53,646 bases of DNA from Paludibacteraceae bacterium (GCA_024399535.1 JAKSNU010000002.1:1-53646), one strand, 5' to 3'. Shown: positions 8,716 through 17,917, counted from the first letter of the stretch. Numbers and translations: made by a program. The notes: generated by a model from the sequence alone, not told the origin.

Positions 8716-9354
8716 ATGAAGGTACTGGTAACAGCGGGTCCTACATACGAAAAGATAGACCCAGTCAGATTCATAGGCAATTTCTCGACAGGGAAGATGG
8801 GAGTAGCCATTGCTGCGGCATTTGCTGAGAAAGGCATTGAGGTAGAGTTCGTTTGTGGACCTATTTCAGCGGAGGTCCCAGATTCGCCACTTGTCCACAG
8901 AACTGATGTCGTTTCGGCTCGCGAGATGTATGATGCAGTGATGGAGAGGTTTGGCACGTGCGATGGGGCAGTGCTATGTGCAGCTGTTGCTGACTACACA
9001 CCGGCACATGTATATTCGGAAAAGGTGAAACGCGAGACAACAGGTCCGATGACTATTGAACTCGTACCTACGCAAGACATAGCTGCAGCGTGCGGACGAC
9101 AGAAAAGGGACGACCAGTTTATGGTAGGGTTTGCTCTTGAAACCTGCGACGAAATGGCTCATGCAGCTGACAAACTGAGACGTAAGAATTTGGATTTCAT
9201 CGTGATGAACTCGCTCAAAGTGCAAGGTGCAGGATTCGGAGTGGATACAAATGTGGTGACATTCGTCTATGCCGACGGGAGGACAGAGGAACTCCCGCTA
9301 ATGCCGAAAACAGAGGTTGCACGGGAGATAGTGAAACGTATTACAAGAAAATGA
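8716..9354 (+). CDS. coaB: Phosphopantothenate--cysteine ligase, stand-alone (CoaB)
   Basis: Joins 4'-phosphopantothenate and cysteine, with nucleotide activation of the carboxylate, in CoA synthesis. At 212 residues it holds only the CoaB half of the usual CoaBC/Dfp fusion. It begins directly at the Rossmann motif MKVLVTAGPTYEKIDPVRFI and carries NFSTGKMG, whose Asn22 corresponds to the Asn needed for acyl-adenylate use. AAVADY near 89 and EKVKRE near 102 supply the conserved Lys. The decarboxylase half is at 4767-5294 on the opposite strand. Position before DUF4835 and recN looks like the site where a fused coaBC would be expected in Bacteroidales (inference from memory of gene order). The next ATG overlaps or closely follows the stop. 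Confidence 0.92.
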   Translation: MKVLVTAGPTYEKIDPVRFIGNFSTGKMGVAIAAAFAEKGIEVEFVCGPISAEVPDSPLVHRTDVVSAREMYDAVMERFGTCDGAVLCAAVADYTPAHVYSEKVKRETTGPMTIELVPTQDIAAACGRQKRDDQFMVGFALETCDEMAHAADKLRRKNLDFIVMNSLKVQGAGFGVDTNVVTFVYADGRTEELPLMPKTEVAREIVKRITRK

Positions 9355-9362
9355 CAATCTAT

Positions 9363-9812
9363 ATGAAAAGGTTTTTATTCATCGTTGTAGCATTGATGGT
9401 ATCTGTTGTGATGTTCGGACAAAGAGAACATGTGACTCGTCGTGCCGGTCATATAACTCAAGAACGTAATGTGATAAGAGGTAATGTTGTGAAGAAAACT
9501 CCACCTGATATGTACCATTGTGCTGCATCACCAGAAGACGTGCAACTGATGCTCACGGCAATTAAGGGACAGAATTTCGAGGATAAGAAGCTCGAACTTG
9601 CCATTGTATTCGTTCGTATCAAACCAGTGACAGTTGAAGGTTTGAGAACACTGGTTGAAGCATTCGATTTTGACGATTCAAGGCTGGAGTTCCTGAAACA
9701 GGCATACACAATGTGCCCTAACAAAGAGAGATATTTCACGTTGTATGATGTGTTCTCGTTTCAGACCAATGGCAACAAGTTGCTGGAATATATAGGGTTG
9801 GAACGTTATTAA
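9363..9812 (+). CDS. DUF4476 family secreted protein
   Basis: 149 residues with a signal peptide (MKRFLFIVVALMVSVVMFGQ). The C-terminal ~90 residues show the DUF4476 pattern: blocks on a helical hairpin repeat, with FDFDDSRLEFLKQAY followed by CPNKERYFTLYDVFSF and a closing LLEYI. Function unknown; the domain occurs mainly in Bacteroidota exported proteins. ATG 9363 is preferred to the in-frame ATG 9351, which overlaps the coaB stop as ATGA, because it places the basic residues directly at the signal-peptide N-terminus. The earlier start would add four residues (MTIY) and cannot be excluded. Cleavage after FGQ is inferred. Confidence 0.78.
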   Translation: MKRFLFIVVALMVSVVMFGQREHVTRRAGHITQERNVIRGNVVKKTPPDMYHCAASPEDVQLMLTAIKGQNFEDKKLELAIVFVRIKPVTVEGLRTLVEAFDFDDSRLEFLKQAYTMCPNKERYFTLYDVFSFQTNGNKLLEYIGLERY

Positions 9813-9858
9813 CCCTCAATCAATACATAAGAACACTGGTGATAGTAAATTTATAGTT

Positions 9859-10779
9859 ATGAACAAGATAAGATTTGCGTTGTTGGGGTTGCTGATAGCA
9901 GGAAGTGTGATGGGGACGTACGGACAGGAGATAAAGTGGAACTTCATGATGAACACCTCGCAGGTGCAGGGAACTAATACGGCTGTATTCGATGCGTTGG
10001 AGAAAGATTTGAAGGAGTTCCTGAACAGCCATGTTTGGACCGACATGAAATACAAAGAGCAGGAGAGGATAGACGCAAACATGTCGCTTATCGTGAAATC
10101 GTATGCTGACGGACTGATGATGTGCGAGATGCAGGTGTCAGCCACACGACCAGTATATGGTACATCATATACCACAACCATTCTGAACGTAAGAGACCAG
10201 TCGGTGAATTTCCGCTATCAAGAGTTCGAGAAACTGGAAGTAGATGGTTCGTCGTGGGACAACAACCTAATGGCTATAGTGGCTTATTATTGCTACATGG
10301 TGATAGGATGCGACCTCGATTCGTACAGCGAGAAGGGAGGACAGAGCATGTTTGATGCAGCAAACCAGATAGTGGCAGTATGTCAAGCCAAGTCAGACGA
10401 AAACGAGTCGGCAGGATGGAAAGCATTCGAAAAAGGGGGTAGAAACCGTTATGCACTGGCAGGAAATATGGTTGACGCAAGATACGAGTCGGTCAGGAAA
10501 TTCTTCTATTCATACCATAGATTGGCTTTAGACAATATGGCGAAGAATGTGACCAACGGACGCGCAATGATAGCAGAAGGAATAGCAGCAATGCGCAAAC
10601 TGAACCGTGATTATCCAGGGTCGGCTATTATAGCTACGTTCCTCGATTGCAAAAACGACGAACTCATCAACCTGTTCAAGAAGGGAACAGACACCGAGAA
10701 AACAGATATGGTCGATGCATTGTCGGCTATGAATCCGACACTCACCAACAGGTATGAGGAGATAAACGGAAAACAATGA
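9859..10779 (+). CDS. DUF4835 family secreted protein
   Basis: 306 residues with a signal peptide (residues 1-22, ending TYGQ). The mature part starts EIKWNFMMNTSQVQGTN and matches the DUF4835 family pattern: an N-terminal beta-rich half with a paired-strand region (FRYQEFEKLEVDGSSWDNNL), then a helical half with SAGWKAFEKGGRNRYAL. The family is nearly confined to Bacteroidota and commonly neighbours coaBC and recN. Some databases associate it with type IX secretion (PorD); I have no direct sequence proof of that role. It starts 46 bases after the DUF4476 gene and ends 4 bases before recN, so it belongs to the same operon. Likely periplasmic or outer-membrane associated. Confidence 0.85.
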   Translation: MNKIRFALLGLLIAGSVMGTYGQEIKWNFMMNTSQVQGTNTAVFDALEKDLKEFLNSHVWTDMKYKEQERIDANMSLIVKSYADGLMMCEMQVSATRPVYGTSYTTTILNVRDQSVNFRYQEFEKLEVDGSSWDNNLMAIVAYYCYMVIGCDLDSYSEKGGQSMFDAANQIVAVCQAKSDENESAGWKAFEKGGRNRYALAGNMVDARYESVRKFFYSYHRLALDNMAKNVTNGRAMIAEGIAAMRKLNRDYPGSAIIATFLDCKNDELINLFKKGTDTEKTDMVDALSAMNPTLTNRYEEINGKQ

Positions 10780-10783
10780 AAAT

Positions 10784-12355
10784 ATGCTGAGAAATCTAAC
10801 AATATCGAATTACGTGCTGATTGAACGGGTAGAGGTTGAGTTCGAGAGAGGATTCAATGTCATCACTGGCGAGACAGGAGCAGGAAAATCAATCATGATG
10901 GGGGCATTGGGGCTGCTGATGGGAGTGAGGGCAGATAGAAATGCCATACGTGAAGGAAGCGAGAAATGTGTAGTCGAAGGCGTGTTCGAAAACGAAGAAA
11001 AGGAGGTGATTGTAAGACGGGAGGTGTGGCGCAACGGACGGTCAAGATGTTTTGTGGAGGATTCGCCAGTAAGTCTTGAGGAGATGCGGAGTACGGTTGG
11101 CGAAATGGTGGATATACATTCTCAACATGCTTCAGGATTCGTAGGTAACGAGACATTCAGAATGCAGATTGTAGATGCTGTGGCTGGTGCTGGAGATACA
11201 CTATCTGCATACACGGATATCTGGAAAGAGTATGCGAGAGTAGGGAAAGAACTCGAATCAGCAAAGGCAGAGATGGAGAGAATGGAACGAGAGCGTGACT
11301 ATACGGAATTTCAGGTTGAAAAACTCAGGGAAGCCAACCTAAGTGAGGAGGAAGACAGGCAACTCGAAGAGGAACTCGGACGGTTGGAACATGCCGAGGA
11401 GATGATGGAACAATACGGCAGAGCTCAAGAGGGATTGGAACAATCGACAGCCATAATCAAGGAGGTGGTTGATGCGTTGGAGAGAATATCAAAATATGCG
11501 ACCATCGAACCAATCGAGAGCATCCGCGAAGCATATATTACAATAAAAGATGCAACAGGCGAGATAAGCAGGGAGGCAGGGAACATAGAGATAAACCCCA
11601 GAAAGAGAGATGCCTTAGAGGAGAGACTCGGTACGATATACGATTTGGAGAAAAGATATGGAGCGAAGTCGTGTGGGGAACTGATTCAAGTAATGACCGA
11701 GATGGAGGCAAGGTTAGAGGGAATGGCGTCAACGGCTGAGAATGTAGAAAAACTGACAGAAAGGAAAAATGATTTATTTGCCAGACTATGCGATGCAGGG
11801 AAGAGACTGACTGAGAAACGACACTCCGCAATAACCATCATAGAGCAATCGGTCATGAAGGGAATGGAGTATCTTGGGATGAAGGGAGGCAGATTCGAGG
11901 TGAGGTTGGAGGCATGTGAATACGGTCAGAACGGAGGAGAAAAAGCAGAATTTATGTTTTCGGGCAACGAAGGAGTAGCAGTGGCGCCATTGGCTAAAAT
12001 AGCATCGGGAGGAGAGGTGTCGAGAGTGATGCTCGTACTGAAAAAACTGGTGGTTGAGAGTGTGGGGTTGGGAACAATAGTATTCGACGAGGCTGACAGT
12101 GGGGTATCAGGCGAGATGGGTGTTAAGATGGGCAACGTGATGAGCAAGATAGCCGAAGGATGTCAGGTGATAAGCATAACGCATCTTGCTTCGGTGGCTG
12201 CACAGGGAACGGCTCATTATAGAGTTTATAAAGACAACGAAGGAACTCATATCGGCAGAATCAGAGGCGAAGAGAGAGTAGTCGAGATAGCAGGAATGAT
12301 AGGCGATAAAGATGCTGGAGAGGTGGCAAGACGAATGCTTGGTAACAGAATATGA
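10784..12355 (+). CDS. recN: DNA repair protein RecN
   Basis: SMC-like ATPase acting in double-strand break repair. The 523-residue protein opens with the AAA/SMC N-terminal MLRNLTISNYVLIERVEVEF, and Walker A GETGAGKS lies at 29-36. A long coiled coil runs from about 140 to 360, rich in Glu/Arg/Met. The C-terminal half has the ABC signature IASGGEVSRVMLVLK, Walker B with TIVFDEADSGVSG and the D-loop, and ITHLASVAAQ. The usual RecN signature IDTGVSG is here ADSGVSG. It begins 4 bases after DUF4835 and is followed at once by murB (TGATATG). Codons are rich in AGA, GGA and ATA compared with glnS, probably reflecting low expression. Confidence 0.95.
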   Translation: MLRNLTISNYVLIERVEVEFERGFNVITGETGAGKSIMMGALGLLMGVRADRNAIREGSEKCVVEGVFENEEKEVIVRREVWRNGRSRCFVEDSPVSLEEMRSTVGEMVDIHSQHASGFVGNETFRMQIVDAVAGAGDTLSAYTDIWKEYARVGKELESAKAEMERMERERDYTEFQVEKLREANLSEEEDRQLEEELGRLEHAEEMMEQYGRAQEGLEQSTAIIKEVVDALERISKYATIEPIESIREAYITIKDATGEISREAGNIEINPRKRDALEERLGTIYDLEKRYGAKSCGELIQVMTEMEARLEGMASTAENVEKLTERKNDLFARLCDAGKRLTEKRHSAITIIEQSVMKGMEYLGMKGGRFEVRLEACEYGQNGGEKAEFMFSGNEGVAVAPLAKIASGGEVSRVMLVLKKLVVESVGLGTIVFDEADSGVSGEMGVKMGNVMSKIAEGCQVISITHLASVAAQGTAHYRVYKDNEGTHIGRIRGEERVVEIAGMIGDKDAGEVARRMLGNRI

Positions 12356-12356
12356 T

Positions 12357-13349
12357 ATGGAAAAGATAGATAATACATTTGGTGTAGGCGCAATGTGCAG
12401 GGAGAAGATGGAATTCCGAAATGACGAGGAGTTGAGGGAGTGTCTGTCGAAGGTGGTCGGAAAAAAATTTATGGTTGTAGGCGGTGGGGCAAACATCCTG
12501 TTTGTTGGGGATTATGATGGCATTGTGCTCCATTCGAAGATAAAAGGAATAGAGACAACTGAGGATAAAGAGGGAACGACGTTGGCAGTTGTGGGGAGTG
12601 GCGAGACTTGGGACGAATTTGTGGCGGAAATGGTGAAAAGAGGCTTGTGGGGGGTGGAAAATCTGTCGTATATCCCAGGAGAAGTGGGAGGAGCGGCAGT
12701 ACAGAACATAGGTGCTTATGGCGATGAATTCAGCAATGCGGCAGAGTGGGTAGAGGCAATAAGCATCAACGATGGTACGTTGAGGAGATTCGACATCAGC
12801 GAACTCGGCTATGGTTACAGATGGAGCGAGTTCAAAGGAAAATTTAAGGATAAGTATGTAATAGTGAGGGCATGTTTCAGATTGAGACGAGACGGTAAGC
12901 CGAATCTCACATACAAACCATTGGCAGAGGCATTTGCAGATACTGAAAATGTAAGATTGACAGATATTAGGGCAGAATTGGAAAAGATACGATGGGGAAA
13001 ATTGCCACGTCCCGAAGAGGTGGGTTCGGCAGGAAGTTTCTTCAAGAATCCAGTGGTCGGCAGGGAGGTGTATGAGTCGTTGGCTGAGAGATACCCCGAT
13101 ATGCCCCATTTCGAAGTTGAAGGGGGAGTAAAGATACCAGCTGGATGGTTGATAGAAAGATGCGGATTGAAAGGCTATAGGCACGGAACAGCCGGTGTGT
13201 GGGATAGACAAGCACTTGTCATGGTGAACTATGACCTCGGAGGAAGAAGAGCTTACGAAGATGTGGAGTATGTATATAGACACGTTATAGAGACAGTTCG
13301 CGAGGAGATGAAAATAGAACTCGAACCTGAAGCAATAATAATAAGGTAA
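12357..13349 (+). CDS. murB: UDP-N-acetylenolpyruvoylglucosamine reductase
   Basis: NADPH- and FAD-dependent enzyme that reduces UDP-GlcNAc-enolpyruvate to UDP-MurNAc, the second committed step of peptidoglycan synthesis. 330 residues, type I MurB. Visible are the FAD-binding VVGGGANILF near residue 40, SYIPGEVGGAAVQNIGAYG near 103-122, and GSAGSFFKNPVV near 222-233 with the catalytic Ser. A C-terminal KIPAGWLIERCG and final Glu-rich stretch follow (EIKIE-like). ATG 12357, one base after the recN stop, is chosen. The in-frame ATG 12312 would overlap recN and add 15 non-conserved residues. The pairing with murA two genes later concentrates UDP-MurNAc synthesis in one operon. Confidence 0.95.
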   Translation: MEKIDNTFGVGAMCREKMEFRNDEELRECLSKVVGKKFMVVGGGANILFVGDYDGIVLHSKIKGIETTEDKEGTTLAVVGSGETWDEFVAEMVKRGLWGVENLSYIPGEVGGAAVQNIGAYGDEFSNAAEWVEAISINDGTLRRFDISELGYGYRWSEFKGKFKDKYVIVRACFRLRRDGKPNLTYKPLAEAFADTENVRLTDIRAELEKIRWGKLPRPEEVGSAGSFFKNPVVGREVYESLAERYPDMPHFEVEGGVKIPAGWLIERCGLKGYRHGTAGVWDRQALVMVNYDLGGRRAYEDVEYVYRHVIETVREEMKIELEPEAIIIR

Positions 13350-13352
13350 GAA

Positions 13353-15239
13353 ATGTATAGTGTATCGGATTTGACAGTGAACTTCACGGGAGATCCATTG
13401 TTTGAAGGAATCTCGTTTGTGATGGCGGATAAAGAGAGAGTTGCACTATGTGGGAAAAATGGTGCGGGGAAGTCAACTCTGCTGAAAATATTTGCAGGGG
13501 TCAAAGAGCCGTCGGGAGGCAGTGTGTCAATGCCCAAGGGGACAAGAGTGGGATATCTGCCACAACATCTATTGACCGAGGACGGAAGGACGGTTGTCGA
13601 GGAGGTGAAACTGGCATACAGCGGTGTGACAGCAATGCGTGAGGAGGCAAACAGGATAGGCGAGCAGATAGCGACAAGAGAGGACTATGAGTCGGAAGAG
13701 TACCAAAAACTCATTGAGAGACTGAACGAAATAGAAGAGCGACTCGGTATGATGGGCGAGAGTGGTATGATGGGCGAAATAGAAAAGACAATGGTCGGAT
13801 TGGGGTTCAAAAGAACTGACCTTGAGAGACCATGCAGCGAGTTCAGTGGTGGATGGAGAATGAGGATTGAACTCGCAAAAATATTGCTTTCGCGACCAGA
13901 CCTGCTGCTATTGGACGAGCCGACCAACCATTTGGATATTGAGTCGATACAATGGTTAGAGGGGTTTCTGAAGACATCAGGCAGTGGGTTGATACTCGTC
14001 AGCCACGACAGGGCATTCCTCGATGCAGTAACGACACGTACAATTGAGATAACACTCGGGAGAATATATGATTATAAAGCATCATACTCAGGTTATGTGA
14101 AACTTAGGCTGGAGCGTAGGGAACAGCAGCTCCGTGCATACGAGAATCAGCAGAAAGTGATAGCAGATACCGAGGATTTCATTGAACGTTTCAGATATAA
14201 GGCGACAAAGGCAGTGCAGGTACAGAGCAGGATAAAAGCATTGGAGCGTATGGAACGTATTGAGGTGGATGAAATGGACAACAGTGCTGTCAGATTGAAA
14301 TTTCCACCTGCACCAAGGTCAGGTTCGTTGCCAGTTGAAGTGGAGGGAATGACGGTAAGCTACGGAGGACCAGAGATACTGAAAAACGTAGATTTACAGA
14401 TAAAAAGAGGCGAGAAAGTGGCATTCGTAGGGAAGAACGGAGAGGGGAAATCGACATTGGTGAAATGTCTGATGGAGTCGCCAGAGGTGGAGGTGAAAGG
14501 AACTTGCAAATTAGGATACGGTGTGAAAGTTGGTTATTTCGCTCAAAACCAAGCTTCGCTGTTGGACGAGACATTGAGTGTGTTCGATACAATAGATAGA
14601 GTGGCGGTAGGCGATATACGCACAAGAATAAACGACATACTTGGGGCATTCATGTTTGGAGGCGAGGCTTCAGAGAAGAAAGTCGGAGTGCTTTCGGGAG
14701 GGGAACGGTCGCGACTCGCAATGATACGGCTGCTGCTCTCGCCAGTGAATCTGCTGATACTCGATGAACCGACCAATCATTTGGATATGAGGACAAAAGA
14801 CGTACTGAAAGAGGCAATAAAAGCGTTTGACGGGACAGTGATTGTCGTTAGTCATGATAGGGAATTCCTCAGTGGTATGGTCGAGAAAGTCTATGAATTC
14901 GGGGGCGGCAAGATACGTGAGTGTCTCGGCGGAATAGAGGAGTGGCTCGAAATGAGAGCAAAAGAGAGAGCTGTCGAAAATGGGGATACAGTCAAGAAAA
15001 CAATTGATAGTATATCAACAGGAGGTAAGGGGGAGTTCGAAAGACGCAAAGAAGAGTCGAGACAGGCTAAAAAGGCGGAACGTGACAAGGAAAAATTGGA
15101 AGCTCAAATCGAGAAAACAGAAGCGGAGATAGCTGCAATGGAAGAGCGATTTGCAAAAGGCGAGACAAACGAAGAACTGATGAGACAGTATGCCGAAGCA
15201 AAGGAACATTGCGAGCAATTATGGGAAAAACTAATATGA
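13353..15239 (+). CDS. ABC-F family ATPase (Uup/YdiF-like)
   Basis: Soluble protein of 628 residues with two ATP-binding cassettes and no membrane segments, as expected for ribosome-associated ABC-F factors. First cassette: Walker A CGKNGAGKST near residue 31, signature EFSGGWRMR, Walker B LLLLDEPTNHLD near 188. The Arg/Glu/Gln-rich linker (P-site tRNA-interacting motif) is around 250-310. Second cassette: GKNGEGKST near 365, LSGGERSRL, LLILDEPTNHLD. A C-terminal charged coiled coil (about 560-628) resembles that of Uup and YdiF. EttA-type proteins lack this tail. Whether it acts in translation, stress or antibiotic tolerance cannot be read from the sequence. The start is 3 bases after murB. 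Confidence 0.92.
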   Translation: MYSVSDLTVNFTGDPLFEGISFVMADKERVALCGKNGAGKSTLLKIFAGVKEPSGGSVSMPKGTRVGYLPQHLLTEDGRTVVEEVKLAYSGVTAMREEANRIGEQIATREDYESEEYQKLIERLNEIEERLGMMGESGMMGEIEKTMVGLGFKRTDLERPCSEFSGGWRMRIELAKILLSRPDLLLLDEPTNHLDIESIQWLEGFLKTSGSGLILVSHDRAFLDAVTTRTIEITLGRIYDYKASYSGYVKLRLERREQQLRAYENQQKVIADTEDFIERFRYKATKAVQVQSRIKALERMERIEVDEMDNSAVRLKFPPAPRSGSLPVEVEGMTVSYGGPEILKNVDLQIKRGEKVAFVGKNGEGKSTLVKCLMESPEVEVKGTCKLGYGVKVGYFAQNQASLLDETLSVFDTIDRVAVGDIRTRINDILGAFMFGGEASEKKVGVLSGGERSRLAMIRLLLSPVNLLILDEPTNHLDMRTKDVLKEAIKAFDGTVIVVSHDREFLSGMVEKVYEFGGGKIRECLGGIEEWLEMRAKERAVENGDTVKKTIDSISTGGKGEFERRKEESRQAKKAERDKEKLEAQIEKTEAEIAAMEERFAKGETNEELMRQYAEAKEHCEQLWEKLI

Positions 15240-15248
15240 AGTATATAT

Positions 15249-16565
15249 ATGGCATCATTTCTGATTGAAGGAGGACACAGATTGCATGGGTCCATCGAAC
15301 CACAAGGAGCGAAAAACGAAGCATTGCAAGTGATATGTGCGGTGTTGCTCACAAAGGAGAATGTGACGATACACAACATTCCGAGAATACTCGACATACT
15401 GAATCTCATACAGTTGCTGAGGGATATGGGGGTTGAGGTCACAGAAGATCCTAATGACGAGAACACATTTACGTTCTGCGCGCGAAACATCAATATGGAG
15501 TATCTCGAAAGCGAAGAGTATTTCAACAGATGTGCACGACTCAGAGGTTCGGTGATGTTCCTCGGTCCGTTGGTGGCGCGAATAGGAAGAGTGTTCTATG
15601 CCAAGCCGGGGGGCGACAAAATAGGCCGTAGGCGACTGGATACACACTTTATCGGAATACAGAAACTTGGTGCTAAGATGGTGTATGACGATACACGAAA
15701 AGCATATTTGCTGGAGAGATTCAGCGACCTCAAAGGGACATATATGTTGCTCGACGAGGCTTCAGTGACCGGAACGGCCAACATCATCATGGCAGCAGTG
15801 ACCGCAAAAGGGACGACAACGATATACAATGCCGCCTGTGAACCATATATACAGCAATTATGCAAGATGCTCAACCAGATGGGAGCAAAGATATCCGGCA
15901 TAGCATCCAACCTCTTGACCATCGAGGGTGTGGAAGAACTGCATGGAGCAGAACATAGAATATTGCCCGACATGCTCGAAGTGGGTAGTTTCATAGGAAT
16001 GGCTGCAATGACGGGAAGTGAACTGACTATCAAGAATGTGTCGTACGAAAACCTCGGACCTATTCCCGATGCTTTCAAGAGGTTAGGAATAGACCTCAGA
16101 CAGGAGGGCGACGACATACACGTTATGGCGCAGAACCGTTATGAGATAGAATCGTTTATCGATGGTTCAATATTGACAATAGCCGACGCTCCATGGCCAG
16201 GGCTGACACCTGACTTGCTCAGTGTGCTTTTAGTAGTTGCCACACAGGCTAAGGGGAGTGTGCTGATACACCAGAAAATGTTCGAATCAAGGTTGTTCTT
16301 TGTTGATAAGTTGATAGATATGGGAGCACAGATTATCCTTTGTGACCCACACAGGGCAGTGGTCATCGGGCATGACCACCAGATGCAGCTCGTCTCGAAC
16401 AACATGACATCTCCAGATATAAGAGCGGGAATTGCACTGCTGATAGCAGCAATGAGTGCTAAAGGAACAAGCAAAATTGACCATATAGACCAGATAGACC
16501 GTGGCTACCAAAATATAGAGGCAAGATTGAATGCTATTGGAGCAAAAATCACGAGAATAGACTGA
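15249..16565 (+). CDS. murA: UDP-N-acetylglucosamine 1-carboxyvinyltransferase, Asp active-site variant
   Basis: Transfers enolpyruvate from PEP to UDP-GlcNAc, the first committed step of peptidoglycan synthesis. 438 residues with the inside-out alpha/beta barrel pattern: GAKNEAL with Lys22-Asn23, RLRGSVMFLGPLVARIG near 98-112, WPGLTPDLLS with the catalytic Asp near 310, and a C-terminal DQIDRGYQNIEARLNAIGAKI. In the mobile catalytic loop the sequence is KPGGDKIGRRRLD, so Asp123 occupies the position of Cys115 of E. coli MurA. That cysteine is the covalent target of fosfomycin, so intrinsic insensitivity is expected by analogy. It overlaps the next gene by one base (TGATG). Confidence 0.95.
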   Translation: MASFLIEGGHRLHGSIEPQGAKNEALQVICAVLLTKENVTIHNIPRILDILNLIQLLRDMGVEVTEDPNDENTFTFCARNINMEYLESEEYFNRCARLRGSVMFLGPLVARIGRVFYAKPGGDKIGRRRLDTHFIGIQKLGAKMVYDDTRKAYLLERFSDLKGTYMLLDEASVTGTANIIMAAVTAKGTTTIYNAACEPYIQQLCKMLNQMGAKISGIASNLLTIEGVEELHGAEHRILPDMLEVGSFIGMAAMTGSELTIKNVSYENLGPIPDAFKRLGIDLRQEGDDIHVMAQNRYEIESFIDGSILTIADAPWPGLTPDLLSVLLVVATQAKGSVLIHQKMFESRLFFVDKLIDMGAQIILCDPHRAVVIGHDHQMQLVSNNMTSPDIRAGIALLIAAMSAKGTSKIDHIDQIDRGYQNIEARLNAIGAKITRID

Positions 16566-17842
16566 TGAAAGAGGCATTTGTAAGAGATATGCAACGAGAG
16601 TTGGGCGAGCAAGAGGCTGCTGAACTCGTTGAGGCATTGAACGGAGAGCCGATTACCAGTATCAGACTCAACGACCGTAAGGAGGGAATGCCAATATGCA
16701 CTTTGGGAGAAACGGTGGAGTGGTGCAGATGGGGGAGATACATAGACGAGAGACCGAATTTTGCGACTGACCCGCTGTTCCATTGTGGCGGGTATTATGT
16801 GCAGGAGGCTTCATCAATGTATCTGTGGTGTATGATGGAGCGATATGTCCGGAAAGATGCTTTGGTCATTGATTGTTGTGCCGCTCCCGGAGGAAAATCC
16901 ACTCTCATTGCCCAATATCTGACTGAAGGCGAAGGCTTTGTGGTGAGCAACGAGTTTGTGGCAAAACGGGCTAATATACTTGCCGAGAATATGATAAAGT
17001 GGGGCTATCCAAACATGATGGTGACAAATAATGCGGTGAGCCATTTCGAAAACGTAGGGGCGATTTTCGATTGTGTAGTGGTGGATGCTCCATGTTCGGG
17101 CGAAGGAATGTTCAGAAAGGATTATAATGCGAGGGAAGAGTGGTCGGAGGAGAATGTGGCTATGTGTGTCGAGAGACAAAGGGAAATACTCCAGTCGGCA
17201 GCAAAACTCGCTAAAGAAGGTGGTGTATTGATATACAGCACCTGTACTTTCAATAGACGTGAGAATGAGGAGAATGTGGAATGGATGGCTCGGGAATATG
17301 ATTTTGAGATATTGGAACAACGCCATTTCTATCCACATCGAGACAAGGGCGAAGGTCTGTATATGGCAGTTTTGAAATGCAAAACGATAGGCAAAGTTGG
17401 TAAAATCGGAAAAAAGAGCAGTCTGAAAAAACTGAAAGAGCAGGCAGAGTGGTTGAAAGACAGTGAGGATTACGAACTGGTTGAGTTGAAAGAGCAGAGG
17501 TGTGCAGTAAGCCTGAAATGGGAAGAGACAATAGAGCGTATAGCAATGTGCGGAGCGAATATATTTGTCGTAGGAGTGCAATATGCTGATTTGAAGGGAA
17601 AAGAGTGGGTGCCTTCAGCTGGATTGGCATTGTCGCAGGCAGTAGATGAGAGCAAATTTAGCATCATAGATGCAAATTACGATACGGCGATGAGATACCT
17701 GAGGTGCGAAGCAATAACAGCAGGGACTGGCATCAAGGGAATAATGATGGTGAGATACGAAGGACATCCATTGGGATGGGTGAAGAATGTTGGAAACAGA
17801 TGCAACAACATGTATCCTGCCTATTGGAGGGTGAGATGTTGA
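16565..17842 (+). CDS. RsmF-like rRNA m5C methyltransferase (NOL1/NOP2/Sun family)
   Basis: SAM-dependent RNA cytosine-5 methyltransferase, 425 residues. The SAM-binding motif VIDCCAAPGGKST lies near 101-113. DAPCSGEGMFRK near 174-185 has the motif IV Cys, and YSTCTFNRRENE near 224-235 has the motif VI catalytic Cys. GEGMFRK followed by a C-terminal RsmF/RNA-binding segment (about 330-425, with SAGLALSQAVD and GHPLGWVKNVGNR) resembles RsmF/YebU rather than RsmB. It overlaps murA by one base and ends with a 75-base gap to the SPOR gene, which has its own promoter. The exact modified rRNA position is an inference left open. Confidence 0.88.
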   Translation: MKEAFVRDMQRELGEQEAAELVEALNGEPITSIRLNDRKEGMPICTLGETVEWCRWGRYIDERPNFATDPLFHCGGYYVQEASSMYLWCMMERYVRKDALVIDCCAAPGGKSTLIAQYLTEGEGFVVSNEFVAKRANILAENMIKWGYPNMMVTNNAVSHFENVGAIFDCVVVDAPCSGEGMFRKDYNAREEWSEENVAMCVERQREILQSAAKLAKEGGVLIYSTCTFNRRENEENVEWMAREYDFEILEQRHFYPHRDKGEGLYMAVLKCKTIGKVGKIGKKSSLKKLKEQAEWLKDSEDYELVELKEQRCAVSLKWEETIERIAMCGANIFVVGVQYADLKGKEWVPSAGLALSQAVDESKFSIIDANYDTAMRYLRCEAITAGTGIKGIMMVRYEGHPLGWVKNVGNRCNNMYPAYWRVRC

Positions 17843-17861
17843 AAAAAAAATTATGTTATAT

Positions 17862-17892
17862 TTTGCAGTACAGAATAAAAGTATTAACTTTG
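17862..17892 (+). promoter_or_regulatory. Promoter of the SPOR-rnz-floA-panD operon
   Basis: TTTG at 17862-17865, a 19-base spacer, then TAACTTTG at 17885-17892 followed by CGG: a near-perfect Bacteroidota promoter. It lies 26 bases upstream of the SPOR-domain lipoprotein ATG. Confidence 0.82.
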
Positions 17893-17917
17893 CGGCGATA
17901 AATAGATTGGCAAGATT

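Noticed and set aside
8505-8957. N-terminal extension of the aminopeptidase P gene
   Set aside because: It would cross the divergent promoters and part of coaB on the other strand and has no family resemblance.
12261-13283. 340-codon minus-strand frame rich in Ser, His, Cys and Phe
   Set aside because: Antisense to murB; composition is that of a shadow of purine-rich coding DNA.
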